In this document: one piece after another, positions 32,756-45,770 of the stretch
Position numbering within the stretch: the first letter of the stretch is position 1
How the letters are laid out: every line of letters begins with the position of its first letter
From: Perca fluviatilis
Lineage: Eukaryota > Chordata > Actinopteri > Perciformes > Percidae
Length of the DNA: 64,000 bases
NCBI RefSeq assembly: GCF_010015445.1
Contig: NC_053118.1
Span: 7,315,781-7,379,780 of the forward strand
Direction of reading: 5' to 3'
Position numbers and translations under genes: made by a program
Notes under the pieces: generated by a model
Told to the model about the DNA's origin: nothing
Seen by the model: the letters and a program-made list of their open reading frames with translations, nothing else
The model's database searches: none

Positions 32756-33320
32756 AACTAAACTCATACTTTGTCAGGTCTGTCCCCAAGACAACAAGCA
32801 AACAATTTTTAAAATGCTTGTTTTCTGAATGATGTTCGGATTGATCATTGCTATGCTAACATTGTAGCTGCTCCATCAACACAACAACAGACCCATCATT
32901 TCAGAACTTACCAGGTAGTCCAACTTCCTTTTTCTTTTAACCAGAAATATATTCAGGTTTTCTGTTTGTTTCTTTGTTGTTTTTTGAGTTCCACAGACAT
33001 TTGCTTGCTGGAATCCATCCTCACAGCCCTGACTGTGTTACCTCCTAATAGTCCATGCACCTCATTCAGATGACCTAAAAATGCCCGATATTACTAATAC
33101 ATTCAGCCCAAGTGCTGACCTGAGCTGGCTGTATTTGCTTAATCCTGTTAATGTGGTTGATAGTGCTGCGAGGAGGGGCCCCGAGGGGCTGGGGGAGACC
33201 CTGATTGGCTGTGATGTCATCTGTTTCTGCTGCTTTGCCTGTAAGGGCTTTCCAGTATGTTTGGAGATCAAAAGCCACACTCGCCAGAGCAGCTTTAATC
33301 ACCTCCTCTGCTAGGGGCAG
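32756..33320. other. Intergenic, nothing recognised
   Basis: No supported gene; short open frames only. Confidence 0.4.
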
Positions 33321-33345
33321 GTGTGTGTGTGTGTGTGTGTGTGTG
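33321..33345. repeat. (GT)n microsatellite
   Basis: A 25-base gt run. Confidence 0.95.
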
Positions 33346-33451
33346 GGGGTACGGATATGCAAAGGGTTGCTGGCATTTCCAAAGATAGCCAAGCTGACAT
33401 TTCTATTGACTTTGATGTTGATAATCCCTCACAAGTTCCCCAAAGCTAACT

Positions 33452-33454
<3 letters not shown>

Positions 33455-33523
<69 letters not shown>
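33455..33523. repeat. (TG)n microsatellite
   Basis: A near-pure 69-base tg run. Confidence 0.97.
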
Positions 33524-33524
<1 letters not shown>

Positions 33525-34159
33525 CACTAGCAGGTTGTTGGGTCAGAATCAACGTTATCAGTGTTTACCTACAGTATGAAAATGTTCCAGATTGGAAAGT
33601 AAACAGCTGCATCCCCGGTCAGATGTGGGATGTCAAAAATATAAAACACTTCATTAGGATCTCTGTGTGCAAACTATCAAGGTGAAAAAAATAAATAAAA
33701 AATAGTAAAATAATATTTGTTTATTTTTGACTACGTGGGCAGATGCTTTTTTGACGTCACATTGGGAACTGCCAATTTACAACCCTGACGTCTTGGCGAT
33801 ACGGAAAATGTCTTTCCACTTTCCAGATGTGAGTGAGATGAGACAAAATGCCGGCTCCACGCACTGCATTTCTCCCCTGGTCTCTGTCTGCGGTCCTGGC
33901 TCCTCGTTGAGCAGCTGGCCGGTAAACACTCTCACTCCGTCTTCGGAGGCCAACCCGTTATCACTCCCAACTGGTAAAATCCCGACGCTCGGTCAGTGTC
34001 TCTCAACGTCCGATACCGACCCAAAAAATCCCCCTTTAGCGTCTGTATGGAACGCTCCGGGCAGAGCAGCACCTCCACCGCGGCGCTGTAAGATGATGTA
34101 GTATTATGAGAGACAACGGTATGTATGAAAGACCGAAAATCTGAGTAAGGAGGCAGGTT
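33524..34159. other. Intergenic, nothing recognised
   Basis: Bases 33880-34100 are C-rich with open frames on both strands, but show no recognisable domain or splice context. Confidence 0.4.
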
Positions 34160-34286
34160 TAGATTAGATAAGATTGACTTTATTGATCCCAAATTTCAGT
34201 GCTACAGCAGCCAAATATAAGACACACAGCACACATGCAGAATATACAAGAAATAATTAATAGAATAGGATAGAATGCAAATAAAA
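34160..34286 (-). mobile_element. LINE/SINE 3' tail, 5'-truncated
   Basis: On the minus strand the sequence ends TTTGGGATCAATAAAGTC followed by AATCTTATCTAATCT, a common 3' end shared by fish L2/CR1-like LINEs and their SINEs. Only about 125 bp remain. Confidence 0.55.
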
Positions 34287-34475
34287 CAACTATTCAAAAA
34301 TAAAAATTAGAGGTTGGGGTGCCTGATGGGTCACACAACACAGGACTTTCCACCAGGAGACTGTGGTTCATGTCCCGTTCTTGTCCCGCGTGTCACTGAA
34401 GCGTACATTTTGTAACCCCACCCACCATCTTTTCCTAAGCCTAACTGCCTGGTTCTTGCGCTGCATGCCAGTTAA

Positions 34476-35226
34476 AGATGCAGTAGGTAAGTCTTAGAAA
34501 AGTAACTTTGCTGAAACTGACCCTATGTTCCAGTAGTACTACATGAATTATGTAATATAAAAAAATCCAGCTCCTCTGGCACCACCTACAGCCTGTAGTG
34601 CGATTGGCAAAATTCCACCGCTCCCGGTTGATTTTCTCCAATCAGGGCCACGGTGGGGAGGGGGGGGGGGGTCTATCTGCCTGTCAATCACTGCTCAGGC
34701 ACGTACACGCATATAAGAGCGTTCTCCCCTCCCCCTTCCCCCGCGCACGAGCTGCAGAAAAGTTTCCCAAAACTCCGGTGGTGAACTGGCTTTTCAGAGG
34801 TGGCGTGATTTTAAAGATCTGAAGAACGATGCAGATGTAGCCACATTTCTTCTCGACAGGTAACATAATAATCATGAATGATTTATCTTTCACTTGGTTA
34901 TTAGTAGTCAAAAGTCCACAAAGCTATGTTGGTGAGGATAATAGTAACGTTTGCACAGTGGTCGGTCTGATATGATGCTGAAATGGCTAACGCTAGCCTG
35001 CTAGTTAGCATCGTTTTACTGTTGGTGAGTAAAGTTAACATTGTGTTAGTGTTTAGTTATTGAACATGTTGTCTGACATGCCGGCAGTTCTGTCAAACTC
35101 CGTTGTGTGGGAGGGGCTTAGGAGACAGTTTGGACTTCAGCAGAAAGGGGGGAGGGACTGAGAAGTTGTTGATGTTCAAATTTGTTGGCAAAGTCCTGGA
35201 TCTTCACAGTCTTACCTACAGCAGCT
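34476..35226. mobile_element. TTAA-flanked MITE, 751 bp
   Basis: TTAA at 34472-34475 and 35227-35230. The left end AGATGCAGTAGGTAAGTC and the inverted right end AGCTGCTGTAGGTAAGAC match at 15 of 18. The interior includes a GC-rich stretch with a catataagagcg TATA-like sequence (34710) and a G-run. Kolobok-like by target and ends; no transposase. Confidence 0.75.
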
Positions 35227-35230
35227 TTAA

Positions 35231-37025
35231 ACGTACGTCCCAACCCAGAGCGTCAAAAAGTGACGCTAAGAGTCCCGACCAATACATCTAAATATGACGC
35301 TAAAGGAAACTGACACCTGACCAAGTGGCGCGTGTTGCGGAAGCAGACCATTAAAGTCGCAAAAACACAATGACAAAAACCTCTCCGAAAATTGCCTTGC
35401 TGGTCTTGGTTCCCTTTCTTTTGGATCACGAAGAAGGTCTCCAGCACACCTGTTCCCCTTACTCAGGGAGTACCAACGTAACGTTGTTAATGTAATACTG
35501 TTGTAGACAGTGGTGCAATGACAATAAAGCTCCTTATGTATTAAGTAAACATTCAGTAAAGCACATACAGCCCCATGAGAGGTGTCGTTGGCGAGAGAAT
35601 CCAGCGAAAACTGCCCACGCTGACATTTATTGCAGCAGAATCATTCCATGTCTGTTGGCATCGAAGGGCAACTTCAGCGAAGGAACCACCAGTCGGTGTT
35701 TGCTCTGGGCAACTCGTGTTCCTGGAGTCTCCCCGCCGCTGGCCACATCCTCCACGCTGCAGGTGCTTGCCTCGGCCTCTCTCCGGCTGAAAAAATCTCG
35801 TCCAAAACATCCCGTCGCTGATGGAAACGTGGCTTCTTTGCAATACAAGAGGAGAGAACAATCGTGTTTGTGAACGCCATTGCGTCCCCAGCTACCGAAG
35901 CTGAAGTAGCACTCTGTAATATTTAGTATTAGTATTTCCCTCTGCTGGATGGAAGTGGAGCAGATTTTGCAGCTGCAGCCGACTGAGCAACAGAGACACA
36001 GAGAACATTGGAAAGATCTGCTGGCTTTTTTTTTTTACACCACATCCCTCATTCAGATATATTTAAAGATATAAAGATGAGGTTGAAAACGCAGTATTGT
36101 CCCTTGTGCAAAAAGAGCATACAAAAGTAATACAACAACACGTTAAAGCCATCTCAAAAATGATGTTATTTTTTTTTTTATACTTAATGCCACCACAACA
36201 TAACCTAGAGCATGTCCTTTTGGTATATGTCTGGTATGTCTTTTCAGTTTGTGGAAGACTTAGGTGCACATATTTTGCAGAGGGGTTTAGGGGTCTTTCC
36301 TCATGAAAATGTGATGTTGTTCAATCATTTTGGACCATTATTATTAATACCATATCAGTGTCTGTAATGTTGAAAAAGCTAGAGCAGATAATAAATAAAT
36401 AACACTCAGAAAGCTTAAAGAGAAAACTTGCCAAAGAAGTCCAACTACAATCACTAGATCTGAGAAAAGTCTTTGAATTAGTTTGATCCTTTTTTAAATG
36501 TTTTTGCCGCTGTTTTGGCTGTTTTGGCAAGTGTTTTGGAGCTGTTTTGCCGCATTTCACATTCATTTTGCTTAGGTGCTGCCATAAATGGCTCGGGTGC
36601 TGCACCTAAGACTTATGATGGCAGGGGAAGCCCTGTGTGTTACTTGGAGGAATAACTGGAATCTGGCTTTCAAGATGGCTCAGGTCAAACGTGCTGCTGT
36701 GTGACAGCAAACAGACGTGCCCGATGAGCCTCATCCAGCTCCTGTTTACCTTGTAAACAGATGACATCCTCCTTCCACACAGGGCTGCTTGTCTCTGTCA
36801 GAGGTTAATGGAACGGTGTCATTAGCCCTGCAGGAGATGTCCGTCTCTGTCTCTGTCTGAACAGACAGTATATCTCATCGTCAGCGACAGTAATGACAGC
36901 CTGGAAACACACAGTGTTTTTCTCCAGCCTCCATTATCTCTGGATCACTGAAGATGGAGCTGTGCTAGACCTAGCAGGAACCACTGCATGCTGCACTTTG
37001 TATAAAATAAACCAGGGACATGAGT
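35231..37025. other. Intergenic, no gene recognised
   Basis: Overlapping 60-100-aa frames on both strands at 35550-35880 lack a domain or consistent coding strand. A gcgtcaaaaagtgacgc hairpin at 35250-35266 belongs to a common fish repeat. Nothing else is supported. Confidence 0.4.
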
Positions 37026-37170
37026 TTTTTGTTGCTTTCTTTTCTCGCTTTTTCCAACTTTTCTTGTTGCTTTTTCCAACTTTTCTTGTTGCTTTTTCCA
37101 ATGTTTTTGTTGCTCTTTTCGACAGTTTGTGGCCTTTTCCGACTATTTTGTCGCTTTTTCAGACATTTTC
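37026..37170. repeat. T-rich 22-bp minisatellite
   Basis: Five or more copies of a unit like ttcttgttgctttttccaac, with a period of about 22 bp and increasing divergence towards the right (gttgctcttttcgacag, gtcgctttttcagac). It resembles the T-rich array at 1940-2175. Confidence 0.8.
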
Positions 37171-38583
37171 AATTTCACTTCAAATTTCTTACTCTTTTGA
37201 AATTCTGTTGCTTCGTACCTGTTGATTCCAGAATAGTTACCTGTGTTTATTTTTCTTTTTTCTAGTGTTCATCAAGACCCTTTGGCCTCTTTGGCTGAAG
37301 TCCCTCTGGACAAATTTGCAATATTCACATTGTCCTGTGAAAACCATAAACGGACTGAACAAAATGCAGCATCACACATGTGTACAGCCACTTCTGTGGC
37401 TCAAATGTAGGCCGCATCTTTGCTCAATCTTTATTGGACAGTCTGGCTACAATCATGATAATTCTAATTATGAATAGTATCCATTTTTTTCAATCTTTTC
37501 TATATAACTACATTTTTGTATTGATAATGAGAAAGCCTGGCTGGTCATGAAGTGACATTGCTATCGGCTTAAATTTCAGCTTTGATTTCTTTCAGTGTCT
37601 GAATTTTTTCCCCTCTTCATCTTTCATTCTTTCCTTTTTTGTGTTTAATATTATGAAGGTGGGCAGTTGGAGTAAACCTATGCGACTGACAATACTTAAT
37701 TAGCTCTCAATAATCAGTTAAAGTGACTGTGAAACGTTTACTGAACGGTGGCCACTGTTACACCTAATCAGGACCCACATCTCACATTTGTTTAATGATT
37801 CAAGTATGTCTGGCGCTGATATCTGCACAGAGGCGGTTCTTTTTTTTTAAAGTTAAAGTTATACCTTCTCTGCATGCACCTTTTGATGCCGACTTCAGTG
37901 CAGTCAATGCAACAAACAATGTTTTCCAGGAGAGGTACTGACAGTACATGTGTGCATGCTGGCATACAGAAAATAAGCAGTATTACAAAGAAGAAGGAGA
38001 GTTAAACAGAGTGTGAGTGAGAGCGCCTATGCACTGCACCCTTATATGAGTAAGTGAGGCCTGTCAGCAGTCAGTGCTAGTCTGTGCTTGTCTGTTGATG
38101 TCTGTCTTCCACTCTGCAGCCTGAATGAACAGGTGTTGGCTCTTATCAGAGCGGAGTGACGGCCCTGTGCCTGAGCACAAATGAGTGGCTTCTTAGACAG
38201 GCCATATCCTGCTGGAGGAAGCCCTGTCATCTGATACGCTCTGTCCCAGCCTCTCTTTCACCCCTCCTTTATTCCCTGTTCCCTCCTCTGTAATAATGAT
38301 AATACCTTCAGACATCTCCTCCCCACCCACCACCCTTGTACCTTTCTCTACTTAGTTCAAAGACCTCTGCTTGCCATAGAACACTATACCCAAGTGACTC
38401 GCAGCAGAAACTAGAGCTAACGACAACACAATCTACTGTGACATTAACTTGTATGTAGGAAGCACATGATCAAACCTACCTTGACTTTTACATTGCTCAC
38501 ATTGCTGAATACAGTTACATCCCAGTGTTCCTTCTTCAGGTTTGTATCTTTTTGAAGCCTTTTTGTTTGATTTCATTATTTTC
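37171..38583. other. Intergenic, nothing recognised
   Basis: AT-rich, with no supported gene or repeat structure. Confidence 0.45.
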
Positions 38584-38587
38584 TTAA

Positions 38588-39102
38588 AGTGATGGGTCGG
38601 AGTAATTTCACCCTAGGGTCCTTTGCACCACGACCTCGAGCCAAACAACCCCCCAGAAGCTTTTTTCACCTGGGACGAACATTGGGCGAGTTAGCGTTAT
38701 CAGCTGAATTGCTTAGTGCAGGCGCTAATGGATCCAAGAGTGTATCTTGTACATTACCCCACTAATAATGCCCGAAATGATACCAAACTTCTAAACTAGT
38801 ACAAATAGGTTATGCACTCATAAAACGATGGATTGGAAAGTTTGTAAGTACACCAGGAGTTTATTTTAAATAACACTTGCCTGCTGGCTTCTGCTCTCTG
38901 CTGCTACTGCTACCGGCAGTAAGCCGAGTGCTTAGGGACGTCTACAAATTACTACACCGAAAAGAGATACAAGAAAAATATTTATTAATTTAACTTATTT
39001 TTTAAAAGTGCTGTAGTACAACTAGCAGGAGACAAGTTATAATTGAGGTAAGTTTGGACACACTACCTTATTTAATCATTAAATTAATAAATATTTTTGT
39101 TT
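38588..39102. mobile_element. TTAA foldback element, truncated copy
   Basis: TTAA at 38584-38587, then agtgatgggtcggagtaatt and the whole left arm of the family seen at 30653-31539. The central segment follows in the reverse orientation relative to that copy, then about 25 bp of the right arm before similarity stops at about 39102. Confidence 0.8.
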
Positions 39103-39799
39103 GATGGCTGCATTCCACTTAGGAGAGGTCCTGGTATTGTGCATCCTCAAATAGCTTACTGGGACACTTGATGGAATTGAGCTATCGTTAAATGATCAAT
39201 TTCAGCTGTGCTTTTCCTACTATGACAAGAAAATGTCTGCTGTGAAAAAGATCCATTCTACACAAGGGAGTGCAAAAAAAAGTGTTTTCTTCTGCTGAAC
39301 TAAACATTGTCTGAAGGGAATAAAGACAACTGGCAAACTGTAAGCTTGTATTCATCCTGTAGTAACCGGACGCACCAGATGGTTTGTTACACAGAACCAT
39401 ATATGCCACGTTCAGCCCCGACATAACCTAGCAACATGTTGATTTAAAACGAAACTGGACTGCATAGAAAACCCTGCTGTGTGCGCAAGGGCACTGCCTT
39501 TTTGATTACCACAAGTTTACAGACACGTCTCTGCTGATTGGATATTACCTGTGACACAGCCACTAAACGAAACACCACCTACCAAACGAGAGAAAACGTA
39601 CCTCAAAGCCCATTCCACGCTGTTGACCCCGTTCCGAGGAGTCAGTCAACCTAGAAACTGTAGCAAAACGGTGCAAACCGTTCAATACATTTCCCTTCCA
39701 GTCAAAATCAAAGGTCTCTGTATTTTATCATTTTTGCGGAACTTATGGCAATATTTAATTCGTTATTTGGGGGATTTGAACCCCCACTGCTTGCCTATA
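39103..39799. other. Intergenic, nothing recognised
   Basis: No supported gene or repeat. Confidence 0.4.
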
Positions 39800-40462
39800 C
39801 ATAAATTATGACAATCTTTTCCATGGAGAAAAATCTTCAGTACCGTTCTTTGCTCTTCTTTCAATGAAGACATACTCTCCGGGTTTCTGATAGAACTGAT
39901 TGTATATCTTGACAGCGCTGCGGAGGAAGGTCTGGCAACATGAGCATACACTCCTGCATAGGAGAAAAAACAGACAGAGGTTGTTTGCATTTTCTTTAAA
40001 CCAATCACAATCGTCTTGGGCGGCGCTAAGTTCCAGATGCAGCGACGGTGGCTCTGCTAAATATTCTCTGGAAGGAACTTGTTTTGTTGGAACATTTGCA
40101 CCCCGCAAAAGAAAATGCCACATACAATATTAAAGGAAGTTAACTGTTGACACAATACAGTAACATGAGCTATTTAAATTAGCTGATCCATGGTTAAACC
40201 TCATTGGCTCTTACCAGTGTATCTCCATGTGTACTTCGTCCACAGCAATCCTACCAATCGGTCCCAAAACATCCCAGTTAGAGAGGAAATGCCCTAAACA
40301 TCTTCTTTGTAAATCTGTACAATCTTACCCTGAAAGAACCAAGCAGGCCCGCCAACAAGGCGGTTGATGTTGCTTGATGCGATAGGAGTTTTATGTAGAC
40401 ACAAAGAAAGCGGAAGGTCAGGGGCATCCGGCAGGTAAATGAACCATTGTCGATCCAAACTA
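39800..40462. mobile_element. TAGTCTC-family MITE relative, copy A
   Basis: Shares about 550 bp in the same orientation with 42234-42690: caatcacaatcgtcttg, ggaaggaacttgtttt, gttaactgttgacacaata, agtgtatctcc, tacttcgtccacagcaat. The right end (tcgatccaaacta) resembles the family end tcgatatatagacta seen at 53739. The left boundary is unclear. Confidence 0.6.
39807..39870 (-). pseudogene. Helicase-like peptide relic (KEEQRTVLK)
   Basis: The minus strand reads SLKEEQRTVLKIFLHGKD, similar to SLRKEQRTALKSFLKKED in the MITE at 28019-28494. The Walker A that should follow is gone. Weak on its own, but it links two MITE families to one helicase-like source. Confidence 0.4.
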
Positions 40463-42233
40463 CATACACCTAAACCATGGCCATAGCTGCCAGTAGTTCC
40501 TCACAGGGCTCTGATTGTTCCAAATTGTTGGTGGTCCGGACACAAATGCGTTACTGAAGCCTGACAAGATGGATGTTCGGGTGATCTTGTGATATTGCGA
40601 GAATCCTGCTGCCTTGGGGAAGTAGGTTGAACAAAAAGATCACAAATTAAATAAACTATAACATATTAGTGTGGGAGATTTTTGGTCAAACATTTAAACT
40701 CCTTTGACTAGACTGGATTATTTATTTCTGTAAACAGATAAGATCACAGCCTACTTAATAACTATTACTGCCTGCTTCAATCATGGCACTGGACTGGAGC
40801 TGCTGTGAGCCAATAAAAGTCAGGACAAACAAGCATGAGGGACCACAAGTAACATAAAGGTAAAGCCAACGGACAGTTGTCCTTTGTCTTGCATTGTGGT
40901 GCTGAACTAAGGCAGAGAATCCAAAGTAAATGCAACCTGGTCTCTTTTTTTATTACAATATTAGAAATTTATAATTTCATATTGTCTTAAATGTAAGTTT
41001 AGCCACAGTTATGTCAGACTTAATGTTTGGCATTTATACCCTTTCCTCGTTCGTCACTCTCCTTAAGGTTGCACAGAGCTCAGCAGAGAGGAGATTGGAG
41101 AGAGACCCCAATCCAAAAGAACTTGGATGGTGGATACTGTGTTTGCAGTTGGGCTTGAATGCTACGTGAGAAGCAGCTACATCTACAGCCATGTTTGCAG
41201 CATTGTAAAGGAGCAACGCAGCTGAAACAGAGCGACGCCTTAAACGCTCTCTTATAAGTTACACGTAAGCAAAGGTGCACCAGTGTTTGAAGACTCTGTC
41301 GTGGCTGTTTCTTACATTCTTAAATGTTAAAACATATTTTCTCTTTTCTCGAATCCTGCTCCTGACAGAAATCAATCATATTTCCAGCCTGAGAAACATT
41401 TGTGAGTTTAAATATTGGATGCAGAGCACCCTGCAAAGGGCGCAACAGGTGCATTGAGCTACCTCACAGGCTCTGGCTGTGTTTGGTCCTGGTTGGGTTA
41501 AGGAATTTTGGTTCGGGTGAAGTTTTAGACCCCCCCCACACAATTCACAAATGTTGTACACAAAGTGACAAAAAGAAGACGTTATGTATGTGCACTATAC
41601 CTGGATGTGACTTTTCTGTGAGATTAGGTGAAGGTTTTTAAAATGATTACATTTTGATTTGAGATTGGGAATATACATTTCTCTGGCATTGTCCTCATAC
41701 AGTTTATACCACAATGAAGCCACAAGTATTGCACTCACTTAGTCTCTCTCTTCCTCAGATTGAAGCAGTGATATGTTCAAAGTCCTTCAATTCACTATAG
41801 AGCAAAGAGTGCAGCTGCCCAGACTCAGGTTACAGCCTATTTACTGTGGATACATGGGGAGGGGAGGAATAATAGGGATTGTGGGTAGAAGGGAGATCAG
41901 ACACAAGCAATTCACTGTGCTGCAATCTGACATTCCCTGACCACAGTGGTTAGGCTTTCATCATCAATCTCCTCAATCTTAGCTCCGTATAAGCAGACGC
42001 ACACGTTTCGATTGGACCTGACAGGACCCAAGAACACGCTTCACTTTCAGTCAGCCAATCAATACAAGACAAATGACTGGCTCGGAGCTGGATAAGGAAG
42101 TGAGGAGGCCAGGTCTTTTATAGGTGGTCTGCCTAAAACAAAACAAATGGACTGGTTTTCAAAGATTTAGGACATTGTTGATGTTGATGCAGTGAAAGTA
42201 GGAGAACACCATACTGTTAAGTTTTTATTTGCT
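40463..42233. other. Intergenic, no gene recognised
   Basis: Bases 41040-41240 contain a short open frame without a recognisable domain. Nothing else is supported. Confidence 0.4.
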
Positions 42234-42690
42234 TAGTCTCACATTGCCAGCTCTATCTCCACAGCACTGTGCAGTAAGGTCTGGCTACACCACAGATGCA
42301 TTCCGGGATAAGAGAAAAAACGCCTTGGCTTGTTTGCATTTCTTTAAACCAATCACAATCGTCTTGTGCGGTGCTAAGCTCCAGACGCAGCGACGGTGGC
42401 TCTGGAAGGAACTTGTTTTGGTGGAACATTGGCACCCTGTAAAAGAAAACACCACATACAATATTAAATGAAGTTAACTGTTGACACAATATGGTAAGGT
42501 GAGCTATTTAAATTAGCTGAGACATGGTTAAACCTCATTAGCTCTTACCAGTGTATCTCCGTGTGTACTTCGTCCACAGCAATCCCACCAATCGCTCCCA
42601 AAACGTCCAGTTAGAGAGGAAATGCCCTAAACATATTCTTTCTAAATCTTTACAATCATTCCACGAAAAAACCAAGCAGGCCTGCCTTGT
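42234..42690. mobile_element. TAGTCTC-family MITE, copy B, right-truncated
   Basis: Starts tagtctcacattgccagc, as does the copy at 49043. It runs parallel to 39905-40360 at high similarity until aaccaagcaggcctgcc, where similarity ends. Confidence 0.65.
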
Positions 42691-44526
42691 TCCACGAATC
42701 AAATTTTATTCAAACCTTGACATTTTCAGCGTATGGCTTGCTAGCTCGGAGTTTGATGTTGTTTCTCGAAGAGAATGGAGTTTGGCAACACACAGAGTGG
42801 AAGATGAGGGACATGTCAGACAATCATCCTGGAAATGTACTTCCATTGATCCAGACTAGTATTGACCTAATGAATTTTTTCATTCTACATCTTTTGTTTT
42901 TGTCCCCTAACTGATGCTGTTCCTAGCTGTAGCAAACGCATAGCGAACACTTGTCAACCAGTATACTTTCTATTGTTGCAGTAACGTCAAGTGACGTCTG
43001 TGTCATGGCAGTGTGGCCAGTGTGTTTAGATGAAAGGTGTGCCAGTGCACGGAGAAGAGGAGCAGCGGAGGCCCACTGAGAGATGTTTTCTAGAAAACCT
43101 TATCCTTGCAGCCCCTAATGGGACTCGTGGAATCTCTGAAACTAGAATACCGCTAAAACCTATTGAGCCCCCCTCCAAGGACCCTTGTGAGACCTGAATG
43201 TCCTGATCAAAAGGAATGTTTGTTTAAGAGCATGAACAGGTGGGCAGTAACCGTCCGTGGGCTAGCAGGGTTAAATCCCTCCAGTTGCCTTCAGAGAAGG
43301 CGGCCTGTCTGCTCGCAGCTGTTGCATCACTACTGCAGCAAGCGTACTGCAGAAATGTAACGACCCTGCCCTCGTCTCCCACATCTCTCTGGCCTTTTTC
43401 TCACGCCTCTCTTTCCTCTGTTCAGGCCTCTGGCAGTAACCCACAGGACTTTTGGATAGGCGGTTATCTTTCATCCTGCCACTCTGGCCTCCCTGCAATG
43501 ACAAGTATCCCTATCACATAGCACGGCACCGGATGTTTCAGCACACTAGAGGAAAAGGCTTCCGTGTGCCGGTGTGTGTGTAAAGGCATGAATATCCCTC
43601 AGCACCCTCATGGCTCCGGAGATGAGACCACAGGCAGGATGTTGTGTGAAGAGCTCATAGCTGTAGGCTGAGGATAACTGGCTTCCACTACTGTAATTGC
43701 ACTCTAATTACACTGCACCTTATGTGTCTGTTAACAGGCGTAATTACATGTCCCTTCATATGATTACATGTGAGTCTCTACTGCTGACCTGGAGAGGACA
43801 GCAGCAAACTGAAGGAATACTAGAAGTGAGGACGTTTGTCTTTCTGTAGCAGATCAGTGTCTGATGTAGCTGTGATCTTTCCCTGCCAGTGATTTATTCA
43901 GCTCTGTTGTGGTGCTAACCCCGAGGGCTCAACCCTCCATGTTACAACGCAACGATCCATCATCCTGTCAAAACTAGAGATGCAGCCAAAAGACTAAATC
44001 CTCTATCTACCAAGACCAACTTCCAAACCTGTTCTTCTGAGTACATAACACATGCACTCTCTGTTTGTATCATTCATTATTTGTGCTGTCTGTGTTGACT
44101 GAGAAAGCACCGTTGCTCCGTCAGGCGCTTAGCGCTTAGGAAGGTCTGGCAATGCGAGACTAGGCCAGAAGTGACCAATACCAGAGACTTGGACACATGG
44201 ACTAACCTAAAAGTGGTCATCCATGGTCAAACACAAAGTTGCCTGAATATCTTCCATCCCTTTAGTTCCCCTTCTCTTCAATTTTACACCTCTATATTAT
44301 TCTCTTTTCCATTTCCTTGACCTTCCCCTGGGCCTCTCAGGGGCCTTTTACACGTTCCTCATTTAGTTCGGTTGAGTTTGTTTTCCCCGTTGGTGCGGTT
44401 TGGGCAGTTGTGAAAGCAGCAATCGCACTGGGGTGCGGACCAAAAGCGGACCAAACAAGCGAACCGAGACCTCCTTGAAAAGGTGGTCAGGGTCTGGGTA
44501 CAAACATTGCTTGGTGTGGCTGGGTA
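42691..44526. other. Intergenic, no gene recognised
   Basis: A gaaggtctggcaatgcgagacta segment (44140-44163) is the inverted terminus of the TAGTCTC family. Bases about 44370-44490 (ggtgcggaccaaaagcgg, agcgaaccgagac) look like part of another fish MITE that abuts the L2 element. Confidence 0.4.
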
Positions 44527-44529
44527 AAG

Positions 44530-45285
44530 ATGGCGCCGCTGTGTGTGTCTCGCCGCTTACCTGTGCTGGAATTTTTATTGATTTGCCTGCTTTTACTAAT
44601 TGTAACTGGAAATGTGTCACCGCTGCTGGTATATGACCGCCTGACTCTTTTAAGTATCCGCAATTCCGTGGAAAAAGTGCAGTCAACCATGCCGCCGCCT
44701 TTCCTGGCGTCCATTCCGGCCTATCTATGGCGTCAGCCCGGCCTTCGGCTCCGCAACAATCGCCGCAGGAGACGCGGAAAAAGAGGCGGAGTTCGTGTAA
44801 GGCTCAGAGCTTACCTGGCATCACCCTACACACGCGATCCGGGCCATCCGTGTCTCGGGTTCTCCGCAGAGTTCATAGCCTGCAATCGGCGGCGTTCTCT
44901 GGTACACAGTTACCGATGGCTCCAGTTGACGGTCCCGGATTCCGAATGCAAATTTCCCCGCCGGTGGAGCAGGATGCGCTCCAGGCGAGGCTGCGTTCAT
45001 GGGAATCTCCGCCCGCTCGATCGTGCTTCTCAACAGACTGAGCGACGCTCAATTCGCATGGCGCTAATCAACACCAGATCACTCACAAACAAGACTTTTA
45101 TCCTCAATGACTTTTTTAAGACCAATGCTCTGGACTTTCTTCTGTTGACGGAAACCTGGCTGAAACCAGGTGATAACAGCGCTTCTTTTCGGAGCTTCTT
45201 CCCCAGCTGTTCTTTCCTCAACTCTCCGCGAGCGTCAGGTCGAGGTGGGGCCCGCCCACTCTTCTCAAGGATGAGTACAGATGCA
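44530..45285 (+). pseudogene. L2 ORF, N-terminal region and start of endonuclease
   Basis: Starts MAPLCVSRRL with a hydrophobic segment (about residues 13-35), then VYDRLTLLSIRNS, a run of arginines (NNRRRRRGKRGG) and, near residue 178, the endonuclease start NTRSLTNKTFILNDFF and LLLTETWLKPGD. This layout is characteristic of fish L2. The frame is lost near 45285. Confidence 0.75.
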
Positions 45286-45287
45286 GA

Positions 45288-45770
45288 TTGTTACCTGCAC
45301 TCTGTTATAATAGTTTCGAACTTCAGCTGTTTGTGGCTGACTTGGATTCTCCTGTGTTGTGTGCAGTTATTTATCGCCCACCAAAAGTCAACAAGGATTT
45401 TATATGTGAGTTTTCGGAGTTTTTAGCTGATGTTGTTCCAAAGTACGACAAGCTCCTGGTTTGTGGGGACTTCAATATTCATGTGTGTTGCCCCTCTAAC
45501 CCACTTGCTAATGATTTTAAACCACTTTTAATCTCTTTTGGTCTTAATCAGTGTGTGAAAGGGCCGACACATCATCTTGGACACACCCTGGACCTAATTA
45601 TTACTTATGGGCTTTCAGTATTGTACGTGAAATAAAAGAAACTGGCATCTCAGATCATTTCCCCATCAGGTTTGAGATCAGTGTACCACCACCTGCTAGT
45701 AAGCCGTCTCCGTCTCAGCTTCTAGGCGCGCTGCATCACCTCCTCTTCAGCTGGAGAGTTTGCTTTGGCA
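45288..45770 (+). pseudogene. L2 endonuclease, remaining part, two frames
   Basis: In one frame VLCAVIYRPPKVNKDF, LLVCGDFNIHV and GHTLDLIITYGLSV; after a shift near 45615, ISDHFPIRFEI. These are the catalytic N, D and H motifs (GDFN, SDHF) of apurinic-like LINE endonucleases, which nick the target DNA. Two frameshifts make it inactive. Confidence 0.8.

Noticed and set aside
33727..34101. 124-aa frame with proline-rich C-terminus
   Set aside because: No domain recognised and the opposite strand is also open; could be part of an old repeat.
35553..35880. Cluster of overlapping 63-102-aa frames on both strands
   Set aside because: No family resemblance, no consistent strand; GC-rich sequence without stops is enough to explain it.
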